From a virus, in the IMG/VR virus record IMGVR_UViG_3300042868_007671, positions 1-42,704 of that record: a stretch of 42,704 nucleotides of DNA; one strand, given 5' to 3'. The translations under genes and the position numbers were made by a program. Positions 33,501 through 42,653 of the stretch are shown here, one piece after another. Below the pieces are notes generated by a model. It was given only the letters and a program-made list of their open reading frames with translations, was not told the origin of the DNA and ran no database searches. Each line of letters opens with the position of its first letter. The first letter of the stretch is position 1.

Positions 33501-35875
33501 TTGAAGGAGACACAAATCAGCAATGGGAAGTGTACCTGCCCAACAACGACATATATACCACCGAAGTTTCAGTATCCACGGAAGCTTCTGTTAGATTTTT
33601 TAAACTGGATTCATCGTATACAAATCAAGATAATTCTGATACAAGTCTGTCAGAAACACAGTTTACCAATTTGGTATCAACTAACCCATATGATACAACA
33701 GACACAAATACAAGAGAGGCAAATGCATTAACATCATTCAGTGGTTTCAGATCGTTGTCCCAAGGATGGTATATTATTAGCGTCAAGTCCGGTTTTGACA
33801 GTGATCTACCCTTGGTATTCCGCCCAGGAGTAGCTGCTAGAATAAAAACCAGTTCTGGAATAGTAGTTTGGTCAACCAGATCCCCACGAAACCCTAGATC
33901 CCTTGACAAGAAAAGTGTTGCAGCATCGATTAGTACAATGAGCGGACGATTGGTATGGCATACTAGAAATGCATACAATGAAAGAGAGACAACTGAATTC
34001 AACCGACGACGAATACTGGATCCAACAGACACCTATAGCGAAATAGAATTTGAATTGGCACCCAATGGTATGCCGTTCCCTGTGGATATACACCCTCCAC
34101 GTCCAGAATACTTAGATGAGTTAAATGAAATACAGCTGATGCGCCCTAGTGCTAGTTATGATATTGTATCAAATGTTCCACCAGTCAATGGAACCAGGAT
34201 GGTCAATGCTCGATACAACAAACTGGACTTTGCCGCAGCACCTGATACATTTAAAATTACTCATGACAACAGATTGATATTTACCAGGCCCCTCAGTGGA
34301 GTAGTCACTGTGGTCAGTGATAACACTTATCTCATGCCTAGAAATTCAGTTCAGGTTGATTTTACCAATCTGCAAAGCATTGAGTATTATCGACAACGAT
34401 TCAATCCGGCACGATATGCAGCAGGCTACGACTTTGCTTCTGATTTAAATACCACGTTTGGTGTAGCAGCCACTGGAAACAATGCACCAAAGCAAGCCAA
34501 CAGTGTTACAATGACCACACAGGTTCTTGCTTCTGCAAATGTATTTAATTCTGGTTTAAACAAAAGAGTTGGCGCAAGCCATTTTGCAGAGCCTGTGGTG
34601 ATATCACAACCTCAGCACGGGTATGCCAAAATAAGCAATGACCGTACATCTATTGTGTATGTTCCGTTTCCTGATTATGCAGGACTTGACAGTTTCAGTT
34701 ACACATTGTTAAGCCAACATGGACAGGCTGGTATGACAAAAGGTATATATGTTGAGGTGATTGGTGGTACCAAACCACCACCACCAACAAGTCGCATAAC
34801 AATTGTACCCAGAAACCTGAGAGTAAATGAATTGGCACCATATTTTGAATGGGTAGTTAGCACAACAACAGCCAACATTAAAGTTGTATTCAGTACTGAA
34901 GGAACAGTAAGTGCCGGGCAGGATTATATTGATGTGTTGTCATATGCTAGTTTGGCCAACGCGGCTGTGTCTTCGTTTACAGTTATTTCAGAACGAACTC
35001 CTGTTATGATGACAGAGCTTGTTTATGTGGTTAGAGTGGGCCCAATTATCAACGACACTATCATTGAAAGCGAAGAATTCTTAACCCTTAAAGTTTTAGA
35101 AACTGATACCAGAGTAGTCACAAAGGCAACTGTTGGTCTAATAGATGCACCACCACCACCACCAACTTATACTCTGACTCCGGCAGCAATTAGCGTCAAT
35201 GAAGGAAGCAGCTTAACAATTAATGTGGGCGGCACAAATATTATCGACGGCACGTATTATTGGAGTATTGCTGCAACAAACTCTGGAGATTTTGGTACAA
35301 CCAGCGGCTCATTGACAATTACTGGTAATTCTGGATCATTTAGCGTTACGCCAACTGCTGACACCACCACTGAAGGTCCGGAACCATTTACTGTAACACT
35401 GCATAGTACCAGTACCACCGGTACAACATTGGCAACAAGCTCTACAATCATTATCAATGATACAAGTCAAACTCCAGCTTCTCCACCACCTCCACCACCT
35501 CCACCACCGGTGTTGACTTCTATTTTAATTGGTGCTGCAAGTGGCGATCATATTGCTGGTGAATCTAAGCAATATACTGTTGTTACTGATGGCCCAATTG
35601 GGCAACTTTTGTATTGGAAAATTTTGTCAGGTGCTCCCAATATTGGTGGCGGCACGTCTCCTGAAACTCCACTCAGTGACTTTGTTGCCACTTCTGGATC
35701 TTTTACAATTTCAACAACAACTTCAATTGGAACAAGAGGAACTTTTCAAGTACAATTAAAACCAGTTATTTCTATCCCAACAACGATGTATTACACATTA
35801 CAAGTGGGATCACAACCTGGCGCCACTGGAGTAACCGGCCAAGAAAGTTCTTGGGTAAACTATGGTGTAATTTAG
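30569..35875 (+). CDS. Giant tail adhesin with SGNH hydrolase, GG/ILEI and LamG-like domains
   Basis: 1768 aa from GTG 30569, with GGAGG inside the end of the upstream gene. Residues about 30-220 form an SGNH/GDSL hydrolase: G38-D-S40 nucleophile block, Gly90 block, G122-M-N-D125, and D198-G-V-H201. All four catalytic blocks are intact. Residues about 306-405 resemble the GG (ILEI/FAM3) domain known from T4 gp35, the long-tail-fibre hinge connector: FGDVEQANQLANDLN, YIVVITTYDEPQ, YILVGVPGQG. Residues about 540-700 look like a LamG jelly roll (FTIEAVVWPLEGGNGGMIIN, HIAWVVDKDTFYLYVNG). Near the C-terminus are a cadherin-like repeat (about 1325-1400), Calx-beta-like repeats (1407-1640) and Pro runs. 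It probably deacylates or esterolytically trims a surface polysaccharide while binding it. Fibre position is inferred. Confidence 0.72.
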   Translation: MLLVPNHRVIVPTTTDLAIEVTGVAHQLSDLVYVELYGDSIMCGSDPDLEDDPCGCSSKNIKGRVPQPPARLIETFLPQYKLVVTSRSSGFSTSGELLDGNDGVNGPWPDYQEANVVVINHGMNDARYDVPVAEYESNLRELREKLPAGTVMVWQTPTVVRGINTTEYAEAMRRVATDYQDIIADAHKISRWLGELPDGVHPRQLGYVELVDLCLASAINKAIIKHLGVESEIHHKFLRKDYQEKHVMEEQNWVQLDFKPKSHSWVEVYHRDNVSYRAVSRGLLDTKGILTAGIWNGDTSEKLVDTGRSYNLTKIKRDSGRIVYNKNYDVFGDVEQANQLANDLNETNSDYIVVITTYDEPQANRLTQRLLDAMYRCGASVDIYSSVNFKYRSSYILVGVPGQGPGNGLEAYNGIVDGYPDTVANLIVDTTQVEFPDRKYYKHGGTNPNWSTLLNTYSIWEEELSADVVDVLRTADVEFLGDADTNTIKSDGMLNTGGVKPIARWFVMQSGEIKEIIEPIAADITYVNTLVVETPDCADTSMQFGIQGISYVSTSSVPKLQLTTDVAQPFTIEAVVWPLEGGNGGMIINKDSEYEMALNTDGNIMVALDWGAGTDTSLPGGGWYYTNVNIPWNTRSHIAWVVDKDTFYLYVNGLLMHIETGLDRVNSPSNNPVVIGNRPGEGQQFTGYIIDVRLWDVGFGAIDFNITKNYLELTDIPFYVGVAPMLENFVPDYGTKPDADIVIIGSAVTQNELLTYGIYSTMADLFRGAPGTEINWRSRFTAEKNIKIGYWQWDIRRYPTVTAPNVLYERQFASRTTATASGSLVLDQTFTDKSIIVLGVGDWDPAPPTGLQNVFLELKGIGNQVTWSGNYYTWQVFIPAGGNYKFELSADNTAYLDLTIDRTTIPYERIVSAEEKCKGYGTVAEAVYLILRCGWYNVRIYAENERDRILAPIYYDAINLQILRPISNWSSLIQNYCIEGDTNQQWEVYLPNNDIYTTEVSVSTEASVRFFKLDSSYTNQDNSDTSLSETQFTNLVSTNPYDTTDTNTREANALTSFSGFRSLSQGWYIISVKSGFDSDLPLVFRPGVAARIKTSSGIVVWSTRSPRNPRSLDKKSVAASISTMSGRLVWHTRNAYNERETTEFNRRRILDPTDTYSEIEFELAPNGMPFPVDIHPPRPEYLDELNEIQLMRPSASYDIVSNVPPVNGTRMVNARYNKLDFAAAPDTFKITHDNRLIFTRPLSGVVTVVSDNTYLMPRNSVQVDFTNLQSIEYYRQRFNPARYAAGYDFASDLNTTFGVAATGNNAPKQANSVTMTTQVLASANVFNSGLNKRVGASHFAEPVVISQPQHGYAKISNDRTSIVYVPFPDYAGLDSFSYTLLSQHGQAGMTKGIYVEVIGGTKPPPPTSRITIVPRNLRVNELAPYFEWVVSTTTANIKVVFSTEGTVSAGQDYIDVLSYASLANAAVSSFTVISERTPVMMTELVYVVRVGPIINDTIIESEEFLTLKVLETDTRVVTKATVGLIDAPPPPPTYTLTPAAISVNEGSSLTINVGGTNIIDGTYYWSIAATNSGDFGTTSGSLTITGNSGSFSVTPTADTTTEGPEPFTVTLHSTSTTGTTLATSSTIIINDTSQTPASPPPPPPPPPVLTSILIGAASGDHIAGESKQYTVVTDGPIGQLLYWKILSGAPNIGGGTSPETPLSDFVATSGSFTISTTTSIGTRGTFQVQLKPVISIPTTMYYTLQVGSQPGATGVTGQESSWVNYGVI

Positions 35876-35916
35876 ATTTACAATCCCTGGGGCATTATGA
35901 TACAAGATACACAACA

Positions 35917-35924
35917 CATAAATA
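35917..35924 (+). promoter_or_regulatory. Late promoter-like octamer, CATAAATA
   Basis: One mismatch from TATAAATA in the 98-bp spacer after the giant adhesin, 50 bp upstream of ATG 35974. Confidence 0.6.
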
Positions 35925-35973
35925 TATAAACGAGCAAATATTGCTTGACTTTGCATAAAATACTGGATACAAG

Positions 35974-36330
35974 ATGGCAGCACCCAATTTAATAACTACA
36001 ACTTCTATTATAGGAAAAACCAAAGCCGAATGGGTGTCTGCGTCAATGTCGGCAATTTTGACAAATCCTATAAACAGTTCTCAGGCCTATAGGGTCAATG
36101 TGCTGTACATTACCAATTTGGGAGTGTCGGACAGCGTGGCCACAATTGACCTGTATAGAAATTCTATCAGTTACAAAATAGCCAGTGGAGTTCCAGTACC
36201 AATTGGTAATTCATTGGTTGCAATTGCCAAAGATACCAGCATTTATCTTGAAGAAGGTGACTCAATACGAGTATCTGCATCCGCAGCAGGAGTATTGCAG
36301 TATGTTATTTCATATGAGATCATGAGTTAA
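35974..36330 (+). CDS. Small virion surface protein (cap-domain family)
   Basis: 118 aa, a single beta-rich domain: [20 protein letters not shown], then [37 protein letters not shown] and a closing strand. It is a stand-alone version of the N-terminal domain of the propeller protein at 18203. The truncated gene at the right edge (MAVAINIFKTVTANV) may be a third member. The pattern of a small domain binding at a symmetrical surface, with a YLEEGDSI turn, is common in aquatic phages. Function is unknown. It ends 1 bp before the collagen-like fibre gene and is probably co-translated with it, so a cap or adaptor for that fibre is plausible. Confidence 0.6.
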   Translation: MAAPNLITTTSIIGKTKAEWVSASMSAILTNPINSSQAYRVNVLYITNLGVSDSVATIDLYRNSISYKIASGVPVPIGNSLVAIAKDTSIYLEEGDSIRVSASAAGVLQYVISYEIMS

Positions 36331-36331
36331 C

Positions 36332-39300
36332 ATGACTATCAGATACTTACGACAACCGCCAGTTCTACAAAACTTTGCAAATGGTAGCAATGTTACTGCT
36401 ACTGTTCTAGGCACGACTCTAAGTATTACCAATGCTGGTACTAGCACGTCAACTACAACAGGAGCATTAAAGGTCTCGGGTGGTGTTGGCATAGCAGGTA
36501 ATTTACATGTTGACAACATCATTGGATCCAGTATTACTGGAACAATACAGACTTCGTCGCAGCCAAATATTACTCAAGTTGGTATTCAGAATGCACTAAC
36601 TGCTATAGACCTGACAGTAACTGGTAATTTGGTTCTGTCTGGCACACTAAACACAGTAAATGCACAGGATTCAACAGTTGATGATTCGCTGATACAGTTG
36701 CATACCAATGGAAACATACTCACCGTTGACGACGGCAGAGACATTGGTGTAGCGTTTAATTATTACAAAAGCAGTACTGGAGCCCAAACTGCATTTTTGA
36801 TTTGGGACAACTCTACCGGAAGATTAACATATTATTCCGACGCTACTGTAAGCAACGGTGGTGTTGTCAGCGGCAACCTTGGGGACATAGAAACAGGTGG
36901 ATTGATTGTTTCTGGCAATGTAAATGCGGTCAGTACCACAACTGGCGCTTTGGTTGTTGCAGGAGGCATTGGTGTTTCCGGTGCTGCACATCTTGAAAGC
37001 GTTTACACTGATACTATTTTTTATGCCAACGGAGCACCATATGGTGCAATGGGTGCAACAGGTGCACAAGGTCCTACAGGAGCAACAGGACCAAGCGGAG
37101 AAACTGGTAACGATGGCGCAACTGGCGCACCAGGAGTTCGTGGATTTACAGGTAGCATAGGATTAACAGGCGGCCTGGGTCCGTTGGGTTACACAGGAAG
37201 TCGTGGTAGCCAAGGATTGCCAGGAACTGCAGGCTCAGATGGCGCATCTGGTGCTACTGGTCCACGTGGTACAACAGGCGAAGCAGGTCCACCGGGCGCA
37301 ACAGGTCCGCGTGGTTTTACTGGTACAGATGGTGTTGACGGCGCAGCCGGTGCAACAGGACCAAGAGGTATAACAGGTGAAGCAGGGTCCCAAGGTGCCA
37401 CAGGTCCGCGTGGTTTTACTGGTACAGACGGTGTTGACGGCGCAGCCGGTGCAACAGGACCACGTGGTATAACAGGTGAAGCAGGACCGCAGGGGGCCAC
37501 TGGTAGTCAGGGAAATGCAGGTACCAACGGAGCCGATGGGTCAACTGGAGCAACAGGTCCACGTGGTACAGTTGGTGAAGCGGGCCCCCAGGGTGCTACT
37601 GGAATTCGTGGATTTACTGGTACCGACGGAGCTGATGGGTCAACTGGAGCAACAGGTCCACGTGGTATAACAGGTGAAGCAGGCCCACAGGGTGCAACCG
37701 GTAGTCAAGGAAATGCAGGTACCGACGGAGCTGATGGGTCAACTGGAGCAACAGGTCCACGTGGTACAACAGGCGAAGCAGGCCCACCGGGTGCCACTGG
37801 AATTCGTGGATCAGCTGGCTCAGATGGAGCAGACGGCGCAGACGGCGCAACTGGCGCTCGTGGTACAACAGGTGAAGCAGGTAGCACAGGTGCCACAGGC
37901 CCAAGAGGTTTTACTGGTACAGATGGTGTTGACGGATCAACTGGAGCAACAGGTCCACGTGGTATAACAGGCGCAGCAGGTATTCAGGGTGCCACAGGCC
38001 CGCGTGGTTTCACAGGCACCGACGGAGTTGACGGGTCAACTGGCGCAACAGGGCCACGTGGTATATCTGGCCTTGAAGGCTCAACAGGTCCAATTGGTTT
38101 TGTTGGTAGCCGAGGTGCAACCGGACTCAAAGGTGATGCTGGTGATCCAGGTGGTGCAACTGGTGCAACCGGATCCCGGGGCCCCACTGGCTTGCAGGGT
38201 GCAACCGGTGTAGAAGGCGCCACTGGTCCCAGAGGGTTAACAGGCGATCAAGGAATTCAAGGTTTTACTGGCAGTCGCGGATATACAGGAAGTATAGGCG
38301 CAACTGGTACAATACAGGATATTGTTTATCATACTGTCAACTTTGCAAACACTGATCCTTCTTTCAATTCTACTACTGGTGCATTTATAGTAGCAGGCGG
38401 TGTTGGCATTGGCGGTAATTTAAATGTTGCAGGAACCGAGTCCACAGTTCGTGGTAACTTGGGCGTATTTGGCAATCTGACAGTGCAGGGCAACACCTTT
38501 GTAGTCAACAGCAGAGAAGTAACCTACGCTGACAGCATATTAGAATTACACACCAGTGAAGATGGCGAACCGCTGATCACCGATGACGGACGAGACATTG
38601 GTGTAAAGATAGCTTACTACAAAGGCCAGCCTAGAACAGCATTTTTTGGTTGGAGTAACGAAACCGGCACTTTTACTTTTTACGAAGAAGGGTATGAAGT
38701 AAACGGCACTTTTGTTGGCGACTACGGTGATATACGTGCTCGTAAGCTTATTTCAACCGAAATCAACGGTTTTGCTCCTTTACAAGTTGCATCTCGCACA
38801 GAAGTTGTCAACCTAAATGCAAATTTTGCAAATATAGTAACTGGAAGTACTCAACCAAACATTACCAAAGTTGGTAATTTATCTAGTTTAACAGTCAACA
38901 CCAGTGTTACTGCTGACAGCATTTATGCCAATGGATATTTTGACCTGAGTGGCAACGCAATAACAGCACTCACTGTTGATCTGTTGAAGATAGGCGGAAA
39001 CGTAGCCAACACCGTATCCAGTGTTTCCACATTGAGATTCGATGAAGACAGCGGATTTGATGTGACCAATTTGGGCAATGGTATTGCCAAGATTGGTATG
39101 AACAGCACATTCAAATTTTGGGAAGTCGAAGGACAAGAAACACTGATTGCCAGCGGCTTGGACACTATTCAGATAGTTGCTGGTAGAGGAATAATACTAG
39201 AAACAAATGCAAACTCTGTTCCTAAAGCATTAACAATCACCGCAGACCCGTACATAAACTTGGACGGTGGATCGCCTACATCAGTATTTGGCGGAGTACC

Positions 39301-39334
39301 GTCTATTGATGGCGGCGGAGTAGTGATGATTTAA
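36332..39334 (+). CDS. Collagen-like tail fibre protein
   Basis: 1000 aa. Residues about 238-660 are Gly-X-Y collagen-like triplets dominated by GATGPRG, which would form a trimeric triple helix. A 99-nt higher-order repeat lies inside. On each side is the same globular module: residues about 106-195 ([45 protein letters not shown]) and about 722-810 ([44 protein letters not shown]). The N-terminus has [18 protein letters not shown], also found in the fibre at 41121. The protein ends [14 protein letters not shown], related to the DGGT(F/Y) ends of the next two proteins. It is an elongated adhesive fibre, probably with a conserved distal module. No enzymatic domain is seen. Confidence 0.8.
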   Translation: MTIRYLRQPPVLQNFANGSNVTATVLGTTLSITNAGTSTSTTTGALKVSGGVGIAGNLHVDNIIGSSITGTIQTSSQPNITQVGIQNALTAIDLTVTGNLVLSGTLNTVNAQDSTVDDSLIQLHTNGNILTVDDGRDIGVAFNYYKSSTGAQTAFLIWDNSTGRLTYYSDATVSNGGVVSGNLGDIETGGLIVSGNVNAVSTTTGALVVAGGIGVSGAAHLESVYTDTIFYANGAPYGAMGATGAQGPTGATGPSGETGNDGATGAPGVRGFTGSIGLTGGLGPLGYTGSRGSQGLPGTAGSDGASGATGPRGTTGEAGPPGATGPRGFTGTDGVDGAAGATGPRGITGEAGSQGATGPRGFTGTDGVDGAAGATGPRGITGEAGPQGATGSQGNAGTNGADGSTGATGPRGTVGEAGPQGATGIRGFTGTDGADGSTGATGPRGITGEAGPQGATGSQGNAGTDGADGSTGATGPRGTTGEAGPPGATGIRGSAGSDGADGADGATGARGTTGEAGSTGATGPRGFTGTDGVDGSTGATGPRGITGAAGIQGATGPRGFTGTDGVDGSTGATGPRGISGLEGSTGPIGFVGSRGATGLKGDAGDPGGATGATGSRGPTGLQGATGVEGATGPRGLTGDQGIQGFTGSRGYTGSIGATGTIQDIVYHTVNFANTDPSFNSTTGAFIVAGGVGIGGNLNVAGTESTVRGNLGVFGNLTVQGNTFVVNSREVTYADSILELHTSEDGEPLITDDGRDIGVKIAYYKGQPRTAFFGWSNETGTFTFYEEGYEVNGTFVGDYGDIRARKLISTEINGFAPLQVASRTEVVNLNANFANIVTGSTQPNITKVGNLSSLTVNTSVTADSIYANGYFDLSGNAITALTVDLLKIGGNVANTVSSVSTLRFDEDSGFDVTNLGNGIAKIGMNSTFKFWEVEGQETLIASGLDTIQIVAGRGIILETNANSVPKALTITADPYINLDGGSPTSVFGGVPSIDGGGVVMI
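37241..38070 (+). repeat. 99-nt tandem repeat within the collagen-like region
   Basis: Units start at about 37241, 37340, 37439, 37538, 37637, 37736, then 37934 and 38033, each of 33 residues (11 Gly-X-Y triplets) of the type [19 protein letters not shown] followed by [10 protein letters not shown]. One unit is 36 residues and the next 30, so the 66-residue phase is kept. Copies differ in a few codons. Recombination between copies would change fibre length without breaking the frame. Confidence 0.88.
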
Positions 39335-39338
39335 ATAG

Positions 39339-39346
39339 GATAAATA
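39339..39346 (+). promoter_or_regulatory. Late promoter-like octamer, GATAAATA
   Basis: GATAAATA in the 30-bp spacer between the collagen-like fibre gene and ATG 39365. GTTAAATA (39822-39829), in the next spacer, is a weaker relative. Confidence 0.6.
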
Positions 39347-39364
39347 GAGAATAACGGAATAATT

Positions 39365-39814
39365 ATGGCGATTCAGATACAGTTAAGACGCGGAACAGCA
39401 GCAGAATGGTCTTCGGTTAACCCTGTTCTAGCACAGGGCGAACTTCTGCTGGAGCTGGATACTGGTCGCCTGAAAATAGGCAATGGCATTGGTCGCTGGA
39501 ATGATTTACCTTATTCAGGATTTACCAGTCAAGGCACCGATCCCAGTAACTGGGATCAAAACAACCGCCTGGGATTGTATTTTGTAAATAGGCAAAGTTG
39601 GTCTGGTACCTCGGGTACCCCTACAGAAACATCAACAATTGGGTTATTAACTGTGTTTACCAGTGGCGATATTATAGTGCAAAAATATCAACCCTATGAT
39701 GTAGGCAGCACATACGGCTCAGAATACATCAGGACCAAGTTAACTTTAGGCAACTGGTCTGAATGGAACAAGACCTTGGGCGAAGGTGGATTTTTAGATG
39801 GTGGTACTTTTTAA
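39365..39814 (+). CDS. Short fibre protein: Mtd_N-type cap plus pyocin-knob-like domain
   Basis: 149 aa. Residues 1-55 (IQIQLRRGTAAEWSSVNPVL, then AQGELLLELDTGRLKIGNGI) are the N-terminal domain known from the Mtd tropism determinant and many phage fibres, which anchors the fibre to the baseplate. Residues about 60-135 fit a pyocin-knob pattern (NNRLGLYFVNRQSWSGTSGT, LLTVFTSGDIIVQKYQPY, KLTLGNWSEWNK). The end, FLDGGTF, matches the ends of the neighbouring fibres. It is probably a compact tail-tip fibre or connector. It has its own late promoter-like octamer. Confidence 0.72.
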   Translation: MAIQIQLRRGTAAEWSSVNPVLAQGELLLELDTGRLKIGNGIGRWNDLPYSGFTSQGTDPSNWDQNNRLGLYFVNRQSWSGTSGTPTETSTIGLLTVFTSGDIIVQKYQPYDVGSTYGSEYIRTKLTLGNWSEWNKTLGEGGFLDGGTF

Positions 39815-39852
39815 AAAATAAGTTAAATATATAAACAGGAGTTTTTCTTAAA

Positions 39853-41010
39853 ATGGCAAATAAAATTATAATCAAAAGGACCAGCGTTCAGGACAGAGTT
39901 CCAGTAACTGGTGATCTGGATCTGGGCGAATTGGCAATAAACACATACGGTGGTAGATTATATGCCAAGAAAAACGACGGATCTGCTAGTATCGTTGACT
40001 TGACAGAAAACGATACTGTATCGCTAAGTGGTGATGCAACCGGATCTGGTAAAACCAGTATTACTGTAACACTGGCCAATACCGCAGTCAGTGCAGGTAC
40101 ATATGGTGGTGTGGCATCCGGTGTTGTCAATGTTCCCAGAGTCACTGTTGACAGCAAAGGTCGAGTAACCAGTGTTACAACAGAGGCATTTTCGGCTGCG
40201 GCAAACTTGGGCACAATGGCAAGCCAGAATGCCAATGCAGTGGCAATCACAGGTGGTTCTATAGACGGTACCGCCATTGGAGCCAGTTCAAGAGCAGCGG
40301 GTAATTTTACCGACGTTGACACATCGGGCAACGTTAATGTACAGGGCACATTATTCAGCAATGACATTACTTCTGCCAGTGTTACTGTATCTGGTGATGC
40401 AGTAATTTCTGGTAATTTGACAGTTCAAGGGTCAACTACCACAGTCAACAGTACAACTGTTTCAGTTGGTGATTTGAATATTGAATTGGCCAAAGACGCT
40501 GCTAGTGCTGCTCAAGCCAACGGCGCAGGTATAACGGTCAAAGGTCCTACTACCAGTGCTACATTTAGCTATGCCAGTGCCGACGACAGCTGGAACGTCA
40601 ACAAGACATTAAAAGGTACAGATTTAAACTTTGGTGGCAATGTAACGGTTGGTAATCTAACAATTGACGGAACTACCAGCCTATCTGGAGTAACTAGCTC
40701 TAGCGTCAGTGCAACACAGTTGGTCTATGGTGGCACAGGTGGCACGTTCAAAGGTGAAGCTGCCCTGACCTACAACGAATCTACTAACACATTGTCGGTA
40801 GATAATATTTCGGGTCAAACTGTTGCGTTGGCAGGTACAACAGCATATACACAAGGCACATACAATACCGGTGCTTTACATGTTGCCGGTGATGTTAGTT
40901 TTGCAGCCAACTTACAAGTTCAAACAAACATACGTGTAGCTGGAACAATTTTTAAAAATAACAACGAAGTTTTAAACACGGTTGACACAATCGACGGCGG
41001 TACTTATTAA
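39853..41010 (+). CDS. Tail fibre protein, Mtd_N-like cap and beta-repeat shaft
   Basis: 385 aa. Residues 1-50 are an anchor domain (IIIKRTSVQDRVPVTGDLDL, GELAINTYGGRLYAKK), of the same type as in the two flanking fibres. The rest is a Gly/Ser/Thr/Val shaft with VSGDAVISGNLTVQGSTTTV, VGDLNIELAKDA and similar strands. A TTVNSTTVSVGDLNIELA segment resembles a module in the collagen-like fibre. The end VLNTVDTIDGGTY shares DGGT(F/Y) with its neighbour. The protein looks like a trimeric fibre with no enzymatic part. A perfect hairpin terminator follows the stop. Confidence 0.7.
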   Translation: MANKIIIKRTSVQDRVPVTGDLDLGELAINTYGGRLYAKKNDGSASIVDLTENDTVSLSGDATGSGKTSITVTLANTAVSAGTYGGVASGVVNVPRVTVDSKGRVTSVTTEAFSAAANLGTMASQNANAVAITGGSIDGTAIGASSRAAGNFTDVDTSGNVNVQGTLFSNDITSASVTVSGDAVISGNLTVQGSTTTVNSTTVSVGDLNIELAKDAASAAQANGAGITVKGPTTSATFSYASADDSWNVNKTLKGTDLNFGGNVTVGNLTIDGTTSLSGVTSSSVSATQLVYGGTGGTFKGEAALTYNESTNTLSVDNISGQTVALAGTTAYTQGTYNTGALHVAGDVSFAANLQVQTNIRVAGTIFKNNNEVLNTVDTIDGGTY

Positions 41011-41045
41011 AGACTAAATAATAGTATTGAAGTTCATATCTAACG

Positions 41046-41080
41046 ACTAGGAGAACTTTGTGTTCTCCTAGTTTCGTTTT
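41046..41080 (+). terminator. Intrinsic terminator
   Basis: ACTAGGAGAAC (41046-41056), TTTGT loop (41057-41061) and GTTCTCCTAGT (41062-41072), then CGTTTT. A perfect 11-bp stem, 36 bp after the fibre stop. Confidence 0.9.
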
Positions 41081-41120
41081 ATAGTCTGGCTATATAGCTT
41101 TTTGAGAGACACCCATTACT

Positions 41121-42647
41121 ATGGCAAATACGATTAAATTAAAGCGCAGTTCGGTTCCTGGACGGGTACCTGATGCCAACGACCTTGAAGTAGGTGAATT
41201 GGCAGTCAACACTGCCGATGGAGTGTTGTACACCAAACACTCTGACAACACAATTAGAACAGTTTCTAACGTCAGTGCTTTTATCAGCAACGTCAGCTTG
41301 GACACTGTGGTACAGCAAGGAAATACAACCAGCAGAGCAATCAGCATCACCAGCAACACTGCTAGTACCAGTACAACCACAGGTGCACTGGTAGTAGCAG
41401 GCGGGGTTGGTGTAACGGGAAATGTGGTAGCCTCCACAGTATACACCGACGGACTGTATCGTATTGATGGAACACCGTTTGTTCCCAGTGTAAGCGGAGT
41501 TGCCAACATACTGTATGTTGCTAAAAATGGCAACGACAGCAACAGCGGTACAATAAACGCACCCAAATTAACAATCAAATCAGCTTTAACAGCAGCAACT
41601 CAGGGCAGTTCGGTATTTGTTGCACCTGGTACATATACTGAAAATAACCCAGTGACTATACCAGCTGGAGTCAGTCTCAAAGGCGACGACTTGAGAGCTG
41701 TTACTATTATTCCTCAAACTCCTGCTAGCGACTTGTTTTATGTAAAAAATGCCAGTTATGTTTGGGGTATCACAATCAAAGATTACGCCGCCAATGGATT
41801 TGCATATGATCCAGCTACCACCACTCAAAACGTGTTTGTGAGTCCATATATTCAAAACGTGACCAGCACAACCACTGCAAACACTGCTACCGCAGTCAAA
41901 ATTGACGGAAGCGCAGTCAGCTCAATCAGTACCAAGGCCATGATCCTGGGCTTCTTTACTATCATTAATCGAAGCGGCAAAGGTGTGCACCTGGTCAATC
42001 GGGCCTATAGTCAAGCTGTCAATATCTACACCATTGCTACTGATGTGGGCGTCTTGGCTGAAAGTGGTTCGTTTATTACCTTAAACGGCAGCGACAACAG
42101 CATTGGCAACTACGGATTAAAAGCCATTGGCAAAGGCCCTGAAGCGTTATCGGGTACTACTTTTGGAACCAGTATAGCTGGAGTATTTCTAATTAGAGAT
42201 CTGGCCAGCCAGCCCAAAGTCAATCAGACCATGACCATTGACGGCGATGCCAACTACTACGGCATTGACACAGTGGTTGAAATTGACAGCTTGACCTGGC
42301 AAGTTACAGTACAAGAAGTGTATGCAGGCACTTTGGCTGGCAATACCACAGTCAGGTTTTACCAACGTAGTGCTATCATTGCCAGCGCACACACATTTGA
42401 ATATGTGGGTGCAGGAACCAATCCAGCAACGGCCCTGCCTCAATACGGTGGTATACCGATTGAAGCCAACGAAGTTACGCAGGCCGACGGTGGTAGAGTA
42501 ACATTTACCAGCACAGATCACAAGGGCAATTTCAAAATTGGTGCCAACTTGGTCATCAATCAAGCAACAGGAATTATCAATGGTGACAGCTTTAACCGAA
42601 GCATGTTTGCCCTGATGACTCCATACATATTAGCATTAGAAGGTTAA
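41121..42647 (+). CDS. Tail fibre with right-handed beta-helix-like domain
   Basis: 508 aa. Residues 1-45 are the anchor cap (IKLKRSSVPGRVPDANDLEV, GELAVNTADGVLYTK). Residues about 85-125 carry [18 protein letters not shown] and a VYTDGLYRIDGTPF segment, both shared with the collagen-like fibre. Residues about 133-330 begin YVAKNGNDSNSGTINAPKLT, then AATQGSSVFVAPGTYTEN and GVSLKGDDLRAVTIIP, the pattern of pectate-lyase-like/DUF1565 beta-helices, which often bind or cut polysaccharide. No catalytic triad can be assigned. The last 60 residues (GRVTFTSTDHKGNFKIG to the end) are a conserved tip type. No late-promoter octamer was found between the terminator and the ATG. Confidence 0.72.
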   Translation: MANTIKLKRSSVPGRVPDANDLEVGELAVNTADGVLYTKHSDNTIRTVSNVSAFISNVSLDTVVQQGNTTSRAISITSNTASTSTTTGALVVAGGVGVTGNVVASTVYTDGLYRIDGTPFVPSVSGVANILYVAKNGNDSNSGTINAPKLTIKSALTAATQGSSVFVAPGTYTENNPVTIPAGVSLKGDDLRAVTIIPQTPASDLFYVKNASYVWGITIKDYAANGFAYDPATTTQNVFVSPYIQNVTSTTTANTATAVKIDGSAVSSISTKAMILGFFTIINRSGKGVHLVNRAYSQAVNIYTIATDVGVLAESGSFITLNGSDNSIGNYGLKAIGKGPEALSGTTFGTSIAGVFLIRDLASQPKVNQTMTIDGDANYYGIDTVVEIDSLTWQVTVQEVYAGTLAGNTTVRFYQRSAIIASAHTFEYVGAGTNPATALPQYGGIPIEANEVTQADGGRVTFTSTDHKGNFKIGANLVINQATGIINGDSFNRSMFALMTPYILALEG

Positions 42648-42653
42648 CCACTC

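Noticed and set aside
37241-38070. Regular DNA repeats that could suggest a CRISPR array
   Set aside because: The repeats are contiguous, in frame, encode Gly-X-Y triplets and have no unique spacers.
37189-38223. Open frames in other phases of the collagen-like repeat
   Set aside because: Low-complexity shadows of the GATGPRG repeat; the 99-nt periodicity explains them.
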